Program-made: the position numbers and the translations under genes | In this document: positions 1 to 11,967 of the stretch, in pieces | Layout: the number at the start of each line of letters is the position of its first letter | Numbering within the stretch: the first letter of the stretch is position 1 | The notes under the pieces: generated by a model | What the model saw: only the letters and a program-made list of their open reading frames with translations | Database searches by the model: none | What the model was told of the DNA's origin: nothing | Assembly: GCA_026770575.1 (NCBI GenBank) | Contig: MU657270.1 | Span: forward strand, 120,139-166,768 | Direction: 5' to 3' | Origin: Pelagophyceae sp. CCMP2097 | Lineage: Eukaryota > Sar > Pelagophyceae | DNA: 46,630 nt

Positions 1-92
1 TAATTCCCCCTGGTAATCCTTCAATCAAAGGACCCGAAGGGCCCTTGCCGTAAACTGACGTTGAATAAACGGCAAGGACCCTTCGGGTCCTC
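1..92 (-). repeat. Hairpin head of a SINE-like repeat (truncated by window edge)
   Basis: This is the hairpin-head module that also occurs at 18028, 18445 and 44161 (reverse). It contains a long imperfect inverted repeat: the arm beginning GGACCCGAAGGG pairs with the arm ending CCCTTCGGGTCC, about 22 bp per arm with one or two mismatches and a short AT-rich loop. Orientation is the reverse of the pair at 18 kb. The rest of the unit would lie left of the window. It ends abruptly at about 92, where sequence matching the TA-MITE of 45099-45861 begins, so it appears to have inserted into such a MITE. Confidence 0.8.
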
Positions 93-300
93 AATAACCT
101 TGATTTTCACATGAAATAGAGTCAAATCTCTTGATTTTCACACGAAATTGCTGTATTTAAATTATTGAGTGACGTTTTGGAAATATTGGAAAAGTCCATA
201 AATTTTAAAATATTTCCCGCCCACAGAAACGGAACAGCGAAAACGAAAGTGGGTTTTCCCGTGTGGTGCAAATCGGGAAAGTGGCTGGGTCCCCCAGTAT
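93..300 (-). mobile_element. Fragment of TA-MITE related to 45099-45861
   Basis: The sequence here is the reverse complement of about 45440-45640 with scattered substitutions. Both contain the paired runs CTTGATTTTCACATGAAAT and CTTGATTTTCACACGAAATT, followed by the AT-rich stretch ending in TTTCCCGCCCACAGAAACGG. Similarity fades around 295-300. No terminal inverted repeat is present here, so this is a relic interrupted on its left by the hairpin-head repeat. Confidence 0.75.
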
Positions 301-302
301 TG

Positions 303-348
303 GATTTTGCTTTTGCTTTTGCTTTTGCTTTTGCTTTTGCTTTTGGCC
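303..348. repeat. (TTTTGC)n microsatellite
   Basis: About seven tandem copies of the hexamer TTTTGC directly follow the MITE relic. The apparent low-complexity peptides in this stretch (poly-Leu or Ala-Phe alternation, depending on frame) are products of the repeat and not protein evidence. From 350 to about 640 no gene can be supported. Confidence 0.9.
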
Positions 349-647
349 GATGCTTTTGGTTTTGGACTTTCGGAAATAAAGTGGGAACTGCTGTATTTTT
401 TAAAACCGATTAACGCTCGACGGAGGACGCCCAGGAGCAAACCCTCTCGTCGGTGGCAGAGCCGCCCAGCCGGCTCGGTAGCTCCGAAGAGCGGCTGCAT
501 ACCTCGTCCGGGGTCCGAGAACGAGGTCAAATGAACCGCAGAATTTCGGCTCGCCTTGCGTGCACGTGACGGCCGCAATTTCGTTTTAGTTCGGACAGTC
601 AGTTTTGGGGTCTGATAAGACTGAGTTCTCTCGAGGTAGATCTGTGG

Positions 648-1954
648 GTGAGACGGCGCGGCGTTGGCGAGCAGTGCGTCGCCTCTTGTATCGCCGCCGG
701 TGCCGCGCCGCGCCGCTGGACCGTCTCGAAAACAGTGAGCTTGGTCGCGGCGAAGATCCTGGGCTTCCCAAAAGCGTTTCCGTTCTCGTTCAACCTCGGC
801 GTTGCGGCGACCAAGACGTCGGCGGCCGACCTCCTGACGCAGGTCAGAGCGCTGAGGTGGCGCGCGCGGACCGCGCAAACCGCGCAAACCAGGTGGCCGT
901 CGAGCGCAAGAGCTTTAAGGATGTCGACTGGAACCGCAACGCCGCGTTCGCAGTCTTCGGATTCGCCTACCTCGGTGCGCCGCCTTTGAGGCGGCGGGCG
1001 GCCTAAGGCAGCGCACGGCCTTCGACGCGCGGGTGCTAGGCGCCTTTCAGTACTGGCTCCAGGTCAACATGTTCCGAAGGCGCGTTTCTCGGACGCCGCG
1101 CGGCCAAAACTCGACGGTGCAACCACAGGTGGTTCGCCGGCGCCGACCGATTCACGTGCGTGGCTTAGCGCCGCCGCGTTTCGCCGCGAACGCAGCGCGA
1201 CGCGCGCGCGATGCAGGCAGCTCTCCTTCGCCGAGAAGATCCGAGACGTGCCCGGGATGGTGCGTGCCGCATCGACGCCGCATCGACGCAGTCGCCGCGC
1301 CGTCGCCCCGTGCTTTCGCTCATCGCGTCGGTCGCGCAGATGATCGCGGGCAAGCAAGTGGCGTTTGACGTGTTCATCCACCTGCCGTTCATGTACTACC
1401 CTACATTCTACCTCGTCAAGGAGGCCGTCCAGGGCGGCGCGAGGTGCGTCTTCGAGGCTTTCCGTGGCGAGCGATGATGCACTCGGCAGGTCACCGGACG
1501 CCGTCATCTCCGGCGGCTTGACAAAGTACGCGACGAACTTTGTGAGTCCACGACGAACTTTGTAAAGCGGCACCCTCCTCGAGCGGTGGGCCCGGGCCCG
1601 GGGGCGCGCAGCTCGCTTCGGGCCTCTCGCTCTCGCGTCACCGGGTGCGCATAGGTGCCCGACCAGATCGCCATGTTCAAAATTTGGGCGCCGGCCGACA
1701 TCATCATCTTTTCCGTCCTGCCCCGCAGCGCCATTGGGGCGGGGCCGCCCTTGCGCCCTGACGCGCCGGGAGGTGGACACGCAATCCTTAGGTCCCGATG
1801 TGGCTGCGGCTGCCGTGCCGGCACGTCGTCTCCTTCGGTGCGCGCCGATGCAAAGATGCGCTCGGATGCTTGAATGCCCCGGGGCGACGCTACACCCCAA
1901 ATAGGCTGGACGGCCTACATCTCCTACCTGCGCGGCTCCGAAGAGAAGAAGTAG
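648..1954 (+). CDS. Mpv17/PMP22-family membrane protein (multi-exon)
   Basis: Small integral membrane protein of the Mpv17/PMP22 family (peroxisomal or mitochondrial inner membrane in other eukaryotes; exact role unsettled). The family order is recovered across several exons: an N-terminal segment with NLGVAATKTSAADLLTQ (ends 842), VDWNRNAAFAVFGFAYLG (893-974), AFQYWLQVNMFRR (from 1040), LSFAEKIRDVPGM (about 1217-1259), QVAFDVFIHLPFMYYPTFYL (about 1340-1443), PDQIAMFKIWAPADIIIFSV (from about 1653), MWLRLPCRHVVSFG, and GWTAYISYLRGSEEK ending at the TAG at 1952-1954. Clean joins: 842/893, 974/1040 and the last intron, which is GTGCGC...ATAG. The end of exon 3 and the exact edges of the middle exons are uncertain. 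The start at the ATG at 648 is provisional. The core W-P-x-x-D signature typical of the family is recognisable as WAPAD. Confidence 0.8.
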
Positions 1955-2198
1955 GTCGGCGCGCCGTTGCCGGCGGGGCCGGCCGCTACTGGAATAATCC
2001 AACCATGACCGTGCCTTGTTCGACGGAGATTAATCTACTCGTCGGACCATGCTCGCCGGACCCTGGGAAACGTGCCCGGGGTGCAACGTCCTTGCGCGCC
2101 CGGGGCTGGAAATGCTGTACTAGTGCGTTCAACGGCTAGTTTTATTGGCGAAATCTTCGTCCGTGCCTTGTTCGACCGCACGAGCGAGAGCGGCGGCC

Positions 2199-2899
2199 AT
2201 GAGTGCGTCTGTTGCTGCGTGTCGTAGCGCCCCGCGCGCCCACGCTTGCCTGCGCAGATGACGAAATCGAGAACTTCCGTACCTTCAGTGAGTTTTGCTT
2301 TGTGATTGTTCCACCGTCCCGGCCGGCGTGGGTCGCGCGCGCGCGACGTTTGGCCGGCAGACGCGTTCGATGCGGACGAGAACGGCAACGACCAGACCAA
2401 GGTGCACATCCGCGTGCAGCAGCGTAACGGCCGCAAGTGTATCACGACGGTAAGTGCAAGGCAGTCTGCGCGCGCCAGTTTTTTAAGGGACCCGGCAACA
2501 CGCCTCGGTCTCGACAACGCGCCGGCTCACCGGGCCTCCTCCTGCGCGGGCCTTTCTATATGGGCAGTCGCGACTCCGCGGCGCGGGCGCGCAAGACCTG
2601 CGGCGCTGCCGGACGCCGTTTCTACCGCGCAGATCCAAGGCCTGTCCGACGACCTCGACGTGAAGCGCATCTGCAAGGCGTTTAAGAAGAACTTCCAGTG
2701 CAACGGCGCCGTGACCAAGGACCCGGACCTCGGCGAAATCGTCCAGCTGTCTGGGGTCAGTCCGCCGCCGCCCGCGCTGCTCGCTTCGAGCCCTGCGTCG
2801 ATACCCAAACGCGCGTAGGACCAGCGCACGAACGTCAACGAGTTTCTCATCGACCAGGAGATTTGCGCCAAGACACAACTGGTCATCCACGGTTTCTAA
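2199..2899 (+). CDS. Translation initiation factor eIF1 (SUI1)
   Basis: eIF1 binds the 40S subunit and enforces start-codon selection. Five exons join cleanly: 2199-2202, 2258-2287, 2361-2449, 2633-2755 and 2819-2899. Donors are GTGCGT, GTGAGT, GTAAGT and GTCAGT, and all acceptors end in AG. The product, about 110 residues as usual for the family, begins MNDEIENFRTFNAFDADENG and carries the hallmarks VHIRVQQRNGRKCITT, KRICKAFKKNFQCNGAV and DPDLGEIVQLSG, ending in VIHGF. The first coding exon is only four bases (ATG plus A), which is unusual but is supported by the frame resuming exactly at 2258. Housekeeping gene; no neighbour relationship is evident. Confidence 0.95.
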
Positions 2900-3143
2900 A
2901 TGTGACCCTTGCGCGACGTGCGGCCAGCCCGCGGCCCGCGCCCTTTGCCCCCGGGCGCGGGCACTTGCCTACGAAAATAAATGTACTAAGCCTCCCCCAT
3001 CCACCCACGCGCGGCCGACGGCGGATCCAACCGGACGACGGCAACTCGGGAGGCTTCACTGACGCTCGTCCACAAGCGTGGGAACTCCGCTGTGCCGGTG
3101 AGACACGTCGAATCATTATCACACATGACGAGCGTGGCACAGT

Positions 3144-5212
3144 TCACACCAATTGGATTTTCGTGCGGCCGCCTGCCGCCGGGCTCGGCGCGTCGGGGCT
3201 CCGCATGGCGGCGTCGACCGTGGCGAGTTCAAGCGCGGTATCGTTGTATCTTCGGCGGCACGTGTAGCCAAGTGTCTGGGCGAGGGGCGCGTGCTCGAGA
3301 TGCGTGCGGATCTCGTGCGCGTCGAGGTCTTTGGTCTCGACGAGGCCGAAGCGCGTGAAAGCGACGCCGAGGAGCGCGATGACCGCGTGCGCCGCGAAGA
3401 GCTCGATGATGCGCTCGCTGCCGAGCGCCTAGGTGGGCGCGCGTCCGCGTCGGCCGCCGTGGGGGTGGCCCGTCGAGAGGGACGCCGCGGCGCGCGATGG
3501 AGAAGACCCACTGCGTCGAGAATTTGAAAATCGCGGCGGGGATCTGCTGCGCCGAGATCAGGCGGCCTAGACGCGCGCCGTCGACAAAGACCGTCGTCGG
3601 CGCGGGGGGTACCTTTCAGCGCGCTCGGGAAGAGCTCGCCGAGGAGGACGAAGTTGATCGTCCCAAAGCCCATTTGGAAAGAGACCATGTAGATGATGCT
3701 CGCGGCGACGGCGAGCCTGCGTCGCCCTGTGACGGGCAAGCGGCACGGCAGGTCAATGGGCTCACGTCTGTCGCAACTTTTCGCTAAAGTCCATACCAAA
3801 CGCGAGCGTGAGCGCCGACGCCGCGACCGCCTGTTCGCCGTGGTGGAACACTCCCGGCCGGCCCGCGAGGCCGCGCACCGTCAGCACGAGCGACCAGCCG
3901 AGCAACGGTCCTGTCGCGCGACGCGTATACGAAGGCGACGCGGATTGATAAGACGCGGCCGAGGCGTACGTCGTCCGACGTAGTCGATCCCTGCGAGTGC
4001 CAGGATGGTGGTCGAGAGCCTGCGCGACGACGCGTCGCGTCGCTTCACGGGGCGGCCCGAATGCGCAGGAGCTCACTTGACGAGGCCGAGGGCGACCATC
4101 ATCGATGCGGCGCGCGCGGGCGAGAGGCCGACCTTTTGGAAGACTTCGAGCGCGTAGACGCGAATGTTGAAGCCGCCCGTGAAGAACATGAAGAAGAGGA
4201 CCGTCGTCATCGTCGCCGACGGCAGCCGCCACTCCCAGACCTCGAGGCCGTACGCGGCGGCGCTCGCCCGCGCTCCCGCGGCCCCGCCCGCGCCCTTTGG
4301 CGCCGCGGCGGCCTTTTGCGACGCCTCGAGCCACGTCGGGCTCTCGACGGCGACGGCAAGCACGGCTGCGAGCTGCGCTGCCGCCGGCAGCGCCGGCAGC
4401 GCGACGAGCAGCCGCCAGCCGTCGGCTCTTGCGTGCACGCCCGCAAACGCGCTAAACGACATGAGGTACCCCAGCGCGATGCACACCTCGTAGCACGCCA
4501 TGACGCTGCCGCGCCGCCGCACCGGCGCCACCTCGGAGCCTACGCGGGCTTGAGCGTGCGACGGCCCGCGGCGTGTGAAGCCGGCGTCGCGCACCCCACG
4601 CGATTTGCGCGACCATGGACGACCCGGACGCCATGCCGCTGAGGCCGCGGAAGACGAAGAGCGCGCGGACCGTCGTCGCCGTCGCAAAGGCCACCGACGA
4701 GACGACGACGAGAGAGTTCGCGAGGACGAGTGCCGCGCGCCGCCCGAAGCGGTCGCCGACGGCGCCGCCGACCGCGGCGCCGACGACCTCGCCGGGCCCG
4801 AAGACGGCGACGAGGAGGCCGACCTCGCTCGGCGAGAGGCCGTAGCAGACGCGCAGCTGCTGGATGGCGCCCGAGATGGCGCCGAGCTCGAGGCCCCACG
4901 TGAGCCCGCCGACACCCAGCAGCGCCGCCGCGCCGAGGGCCTGCGGCGACGAGCGCCTCGAGCGGCGCGCCGCCGCGCACCCCGGCGCCCGGAGCGAGCT
5001 CTCACCGTCCTCGTTTCGGGAGTGACCCTGCTCCAGCAGCCGCCCGCCGCGCCGCCGTGGCGCCGTGGGCTGCTCCGCGTGGCGCCGCCGCCGGCCGCGC
5101 CCACCGCCGCGTACACCGGCCGCTCGGAAGCTGAAGCTTCCATGGCCGGGTCGTCGCTTTTTAGAAACATCGTCACGTTCAGCGATCTTACGACCTTGCG
5201 CTGTTCGAACAC
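3144..5212 (-). CDS. MFS sugar-transporter-like protein
   Basis: Major facilitator superfamily permease of the sugar-porter type; it would move a sugar or similar small solute across a membrane (substrate not determinable). The N-terminal half shows LTWGLELGAISGAIQQL, then the inter-helix signature GDRFGRR in VGGAVGDRFGRRAALVLANS. The middle shows ESPTWLEASQKAA, equivalent to the sugar-porter ESPRWL. The C-terminal half shows FQMGFGTINFVLLGELFPSA and a final helix followed by FGLVETKDLDAHEI, in the place of the usual PETKG. Several introns are needed, for example GTGAGA...CGCAG near 5010-4945 and one ending CCTAG near 3432. Two nearby ATGs are possible starts (5212 or 5170). The stop is the reverse-strand TGA at 3144-3146. 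Confidence 0.8.
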
Positions 5213-5313
5213 GACGTTTATACGGCGCTCTCACGGCTTTACCGAGAAGCGGTGCTCGTGGGACGCCCGAGGAGCCGGGCGTACAGAGGCCCGCGCTGGA
5301 GAGACGATGACCT

Positions 5314-5323
5314 TACAATTGTA
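5314..5323. promoter_or_regulatory. Palindrome TACAATTGTA
   Basis: Perfect 10-bp palindrome in the short gap between the 5' end of the sugar transporter and the 3' end of the GT49 gene. The same decamer recurs at 7585 and 15982, each time in AT-rich non-coding DNA. It is a candidate regulatory site only. Confidence 0.35.
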
Positions 5324-5340
5324 GGGCCTGCTCGACCGTG

Positions 5341-6756
5341 TCAGGTGCAGATTTTGGTGCAGCCCACGCGGTCGCCCGGCGCGCCGTAGACCTTCATGAG
5401 CGCGTCGAGGAAGTTCTTGTAGAGGTCGTCCATCCTCGCGCGGTGCGCCGAGTCCTCCCAGGCCAGGCGCGCGGCGGACTTGTGGTGCGGGAAGTGTACC
5501 AGAAACGACTTGGACAGGACGGAGAAGTGCCAGCCGGCGTAGCGCAGGTGCACCAGGTTCTGGATCTTGTTCTTGCCGTAGCCCCGGAAGCGCTCCTCGA
5601 ACGTCGGCAGCAGCGGCGTCTTGCGAAGCACGACGTACGGCTCGTACCCTAATGATAGCGTCGCCGAGGGCGCGGCTCCGCGGCTCCGGACGCGGCTTCC
5701 CTCGCGGTTCGAGAGGAAGCATTGGATGTTGCGCGTGGCCTTGCCGCCCTGCTTGAGCCAGCTCTTGTAGTCCGTGGTGCCGTGGCCGTCCTGGTTGTAG
5801 CGGTCGAAGATGTGGCACTTCTTGTCGATGATGCATTGCCGCAGCGTCTCAAAATTAAAGGGCATGAGCGCCGCCTCGCGGTGGCAGTTGACCAAACTCT
5901 CGGCGTTCTCCGCGAGCGACTTGGCCGTGGAAGACGTGCACGCCGCCTTGTCCTCGCGCCCAAATGCAGGGATGACCAAAGCGCGCCTAGGCCACCGAAT
6001 GCAAACGAAGCGCCGCGGCGCATGCCTCACTGCCCTATGAACGCACTTTGGGTCGTCGAATATTTGCGCGTTTTTGTACGAGACGATGAGGAGCCGCGTC
6101 AGCAGCGTCGAGTCGGGCCAGAGGTCAATGTCCGCCATGAGAAAGTGCGACGTCTTCACGCGCGAGATGGCCACGTTGCGCAGCAGGTTCACGGGGTACC
6201 TAAAAGCGGCGTCCGTGTCGAGTCTGTGACGGCCCGCGGGCCTCTGACGGCGCGGCGCGCACGCGTTGCGGTCGTGGAAGTTCTTCTTCGACGCGGCGAC
6301 GGCGACGTAGTCGACCTGGCCGGGGTAGCACGCCGGCTCGCGGGGAGCGGCGTCGGCGCCCTGCTCGGCGTAGATGGCCACGACGATTGGGCCGAACCAG
6401 CGGTGGCAGATGTGCTTCAGCATCCAGAGGCGCTCCGCGCTGGCCTGGGTCACCAGCGTAAAGTTCGTCGCGCACTGCGGCGCCCCAAACGCGTGCCGCT
6501 GCTCCTCCCAGTGGGACTCGATCTGGTGGTCGTTGATCGACGCAAAGTCCGTCTGCACGGCCGCGCCGTGCCGCCGCGCCTTCGCGTGCGCGCGCGCAGC
6601 CCACGGCGCGTGCGCCACGCACGTGGGCGCGCTCGTCGAGCGCGTCTCGTTGACACGCGCCTCGAACCCACGGTTCCTACGCGCAGAGCGTCGCGCGCGG
6701 CGGGCGAGGCGGAGAGCGTGGTGTGGGCGACCATCCTTACCTCGTAATCGTTTCAA
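5341..6756 (-). CDS. LARGE/B4GAT1-type glycosyltransferase (GT49 family)
   Basis: Probable Golgi glycosyltransferase of family GT49, whose animal members (B4GAT1, second domain of LARGE) add glucuronic acid to glycans. Family signatures are YPVNLLRNVAISRVKTSHFL, then MADIDLWPDSTL, where DID is the metal-binding DxD motif, and downstream FEERFRGYGKNKIQ, LRYAGWHFSVL and SFLVHFPHHKSAARLAW. At least three in-frame stretches look like short introns: after FHDRNA, after IFDDPK (GTGCGT...CCTAG, restoring DDPKRALVIPAFG), and before GYEPYVV (ending ATTAG). The true protein is therefore shorter than the 471-codon open frame. The N-terminus is Arg-rich and the start uncertain (6756 or 6734); no clean signal anchor was found. 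Confidence 0.8.
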   Translation of the reverse strand: MKRLRGKDGRPHHALRLARRARRSARRNRGFEARVNETRSTSAPTCVAHAPWAARAHAKARRHGAAVQTDFASINDHQIESHWEEQRHAFGAPQCATNFTLVTQASAERLWMLKHICHRWFGPIVVAIYAEQGADAAPREPACYPGQVDYVAVAASKKNFHDRNACAPRRQRPAGRHRLDTDAAFRYPVNLLRNVAISRVKTSHFLMADIDLWPDSTLLTRLLIVSYKNAQIFDDPKCVHRAVRHAPRRFVCIRWPRRALVIPAFGREDKAACTSSTAKSLAENAESLVNCHREAALMPFNFETLRQCIIDKKCHIFDRYNQDGHGTTDYKSWLKQGGKATRNIQCFLSNREGSRVRSRGAAPSATLSLGYEPYVVLRKTPLLPTFEERFRGYGKNKIQNLVHLRYAGWHFSVLSKSFLVHFPHHKSAARLAWEDSAHRARMDDLYKNFLDALMKVYGAPGDRVGCTKICT

Positions 6757-6760
6757 TCGC

Positions 6761-7535
6761 CTAAGGTGCGCCGTCGAGAGCGCGGCTAAAGTGGCTCATG
6801 CACAAAGCGAGCGCACCGCCTGGCGCGCCTCGCGGTAGTTGGTCCTGCAAACGGGCGCGTTTCGACGAAAGCTCGGGACTCGGAGCAACGGCACGAGGGG
6901 CGCACAGCTTTTTCGAGAGGAGCTCGTGTCTATCGTGCGACGGCGCGCTCGACGACGGGTTGCTGGGCATGGATGCCGCACCGGCCGCGGCCCCCGTGGC
7001 CGGCGCCGCGATCGCCATTTGCGTCGCCGGCTCGCCGACGACGTCGCCGCTTGGGCGCGTCGGCGCCGACGTCGGCTGCGGAGCGGCTCCGAGCGCCTGC
7101 GAGAGGTCGTCGTCCACCGCGGCGCCTGCAGCCTTGGCCACCGCAGCGCTCGCGGCGCCGCCCGACGTCAGCGCGGAGAGGTCCACCGCCGACGTCGTGA
7201 TGTAGTTGGACTGGATCAGGAAGAGCACCTACGCGGGCGCGGTCGACGGCCTCGTCCGGTGGCGGAGACAGCCTCGCCCGACGGTCCGGCACCGGCGGCG
7301 CGGCGGCGCGACGGACGCGGCGCCGTACGATGCTGCACGCCGCGAGGGCCAGCGCGCAGAACTGCAGCAGGCCGCCGCCGCGCTGCGGCGCTGCGGCGCG
7401 CGGCAAAAGCCGCGCGGCGTTGCCGGGCCGCCGGCCGCGTTCGTAGCGCTCGCGCATCCGACCGTCGGCGTCGGCCGTCGGCGGTCGCGCCGCGAGGCTC
7501 GCCGTTGCAGCCGTCGTCGCGCGCGCACCCGCGCA
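6761..7535 (-). CDS. Uncertain small gene, Ala-rich product
   Basis: I do not recognise this. A reverse-strand exon seems to begin after an acceptor ending CGTAG near 7232 and encodes VLFLIQSNYITTSAVDLSA followed by an Ala/Ser/Pro-rich low-complexity tail. An upstream frame encodes a short hydrophobic run (LLQFCALALAACSIV) resembling a signal or membrane segment. Joined, they could make a small secreted or membrane protein, but no conserved domain is visible and base composition alone keeps frames open here. An unannotated 5' or 3' region of a neighbour is an alternative. Confidence 0.3.
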
Positions 7536-7584
7536 CTGGTACTGTGCCCACCCAGCCTGAGGGGCTCGAGGAGCTCTAGATCTA

Positions 7585-7624
7585 TACAATTGTAGAGGAC
7601 CTAGTCGACTACATTGTAGTCGAC
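7585..7624. promoter_or_regulatory. Two adjacent palindromes in intergenic DNA
   Basis: TACAATTGTA (7585-7594) is followed ten bases later by a longer perfect inverted repeat at 7604-7624 (arms GTCGACTACA and its complement around one central base). They sit in a short AT-rich interval between the uncertain small gene and the 3' end of the Tic22-like gene, so they could be promoter elements or a small foldback relic. Confidence 0.4.
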
Positions 7625-7796
7625 CTCGATATTGTTTCGGCGATGACAAGTTCGTGCCTCTTACTAAAGTTTTCGTTTTCCGACCCGGCGGCGCTGCACG
7701 CCTCGACGGATCGTACTCGTTGCATCCGACCCCCAGACACCCGCGGCGCGCTTCGCAGTACCTCGAAGCGTTCCCAACGTTGTTAGGAGTGGCGAG

Positions 7797-8822
7797 TTAC
7801 TCGAAGAGTGACGCGTCGTCGTCGCCGAAGAGGCCCGCGCCGCCCTCTTCGGCTTGGATGCGCTCGGCGGCTTGGCGGATCATGGAGTCGGAGTCGGCCT
7901 GCGCGGCGGCGCCGCCGGGCGCGGCGTCGCCGCGGGCGAGCTGCTCCTTGAGCACCTCGACGCTGGACGACGGCGGCACGATGAACGCGGCCAGCGCCGC
8001 CGGCGACTCGGGCCGGCGCACCGTCTCCAACACCTTGTCCAGCGTCGACACGACGAGGCCGCCGCCAGCCAGCATCTGAGAAAGCGCCGCGCCGGAGGAC
8101 GCAGAGTCCGACGCGTTGGTCGCGTGCGTCGCCACGTACTGCTGCGCCAGGTCCGCAAAGGACATGAACCAGGGCTGGACCTGCTTGTCGCCGTGCACGC
8201 TCGCGTTCATCGAGTCGAGCGTGAAGAGCGGCACGCCCGCGGCCAGGTCGAGGCCCGTGTCCAGCGCGTTGGCGGCGCGCTCGACGGCGGCCTCGTCCGT
8301 CAGGTTCGTCGAGACGCCGTTGGCGCGCAGTAGCAGCTGCCGCGCGACGTGCAGCTCGCGCGGGTCGGCGACGAGCACGACGACGTGGCGCTGGTCCGCC
8401 GACGGCGCCGCGTAGGCGTGCGCCGCCGTCAGCGTCGCGAGGCGCAGCTCCAGGCTCGCGTCCTGCGACGCCTTCTTCACGCCCAGCGCGTGCGCGCGCC
8501 CGACGTCGACGTCGGTGAAGAGCAGCTGCTCGGGCACGTCCGTCTCGTTCTTGCGCATCAGCACCGCGCGGCCGGCCCCGTCGCTAATCGCGAAGACGGG
8601 CACCATCGACAGCATCTCCACGATCCTATTGCGCGGCGCTCCGGGCCCGGCATAAGGCTCCGATGGGACGCCGGAGAAAGACTCGGATTCGTTCATCAGT
8701 GGTCGCCCTTCGTCGACGGCGCCGCCGCGCGAGACGACCCATCGGTTCGCCGCGCCGACTCGGCTTGTCCGCCGCGCGGAAGCCACGCCCAAGGCCAGCG
8801 ACCACACAGCGAGGAGCAACAT
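7797..8822 (-). CDS. Tic22-like plastid protein-import component
   Basis: Single-exon 341-residue protein. It begins with a typical signal sequence (MLLLAVWSLALGVASA, residues 1-16), as expected for nuclear-encoded proteins of secondary plastids, whose leaders are a signal peptide plus transit peptide. The mature part shows the Tic22 pattern: MVPVFAISDGAGRAVLM and LLFTDVDVGRAHALGV, and after a variable middle GVPLFTLDSMN and VQPWFMSFADLAQQYV. Tic22 proteins are chaperone-like factors of the inter-membrane space. The C-terminus is acidic (GLFGDDDASLFE). The short form of the family lacks catalytic residues, so assignment rests on these repeats. It is divergent from the KATNAL2 gene with about 350 bp between starts. 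Confidence 0.75.
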   Translation of the reverse strand: MLLLAVWSLALGVASARRTSRVGAANRWVVSRGGAVDEGRPLMNESESFSGVPSEPYAGPGAPRNRIVEMLSMVPVFAISDGAGRAVLMRKNETDVPEQLLFTDVDVGRAHALGVKKASQDASLELRLATLTAAHAYAAPSADQRHVVVLVADPRELHVARQLLLRANGVSTNLTDEAAVERAANALDTGLDLAAGVPLFTLDSMNASVHGDKQVQPWFMSFADLAQQYVATHATNASDSASSGAALSQMLAGGGLVVSTLDKVLETVRRPESPAALAAFIVPPSSSVEVLKEQLARGDAAPGGAAAQADSDSMIRQAAERIQAEEGGAGLFGDDDASLFE

Positions 8823-9171
8823 GGCGTCAAGTGTTCTACGCTCGCTAGTAAAGAAGACACTTGAAGTGCGGGAAGAAGTCCGAGGAGGCTTCTTTGCGTT
8901 GCTCAGGGTGGGTCGCCCACACCGCTGCGCGCCGGCCGCCCCCGGCGCCCCCGGCGAGCTCTACAGGCCGATCTATGAGCAACGTCCTTCGACCCGTCGA
9001 GGAAAGAGTCGAGTGTTGCCGGAGCACCTCGGGCAGGTCGCCGAGCTCTCTGGAGGCAGGTCGCACGAGGATGCGGTGCTCGACGTCGAGTTTTCAAAAT
9101 AGTTTTACAAAAAGGCGCTTTCCGGCACGAGACTTCCGGCACGTCTCCAACGGTGCCCGCGCGGCGGCAGC
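8823..9171. promoter_or_regulatory. Shared upstream region, Tic22-like and KATNAL2 genes
   Basis: This interval separates two divergently transcribed genes. I see no conserved coding sequence here; the frames open on either strand have no recognisable domain. It presumably holds both promoters and 5' UTRs. No TATA box or strong motif is obvious. Confidence 0.4.
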
Positions 9172-11757
<2,586 letters not shown>

Positions 11758-11967
11758 ACTTTTCGTAAAGCACCCAGTTTTGCAACGCCTCGCGACGCGG
11801 CCTCCGGTCGGCGTGTCGGCGCCGTGGAAGGGCAATCGAGAGGTCCGGGTGCGTTTCTCGCGGACTGGACGCGTTCCGTGGCGAACGAGGGCCGACACGG
11901 ACTCGGACTCGGCCCGGGCGTCCGCATTCCCACCTGGCGAAAACCTGCGGACATTTTGGCTCGGTCG

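Noticed and set aside
300..413. Poly-Leu or Ala-Phe repeat peptide
   Set aside because: Direct translation of the TTTTGC microsatellite; no gene context.
5722..6747. 341-codon forward frame opposite the GT49 gene
   Set aside because: Antisense to conserved glycosyltransferase motifs; composition-driven openness.
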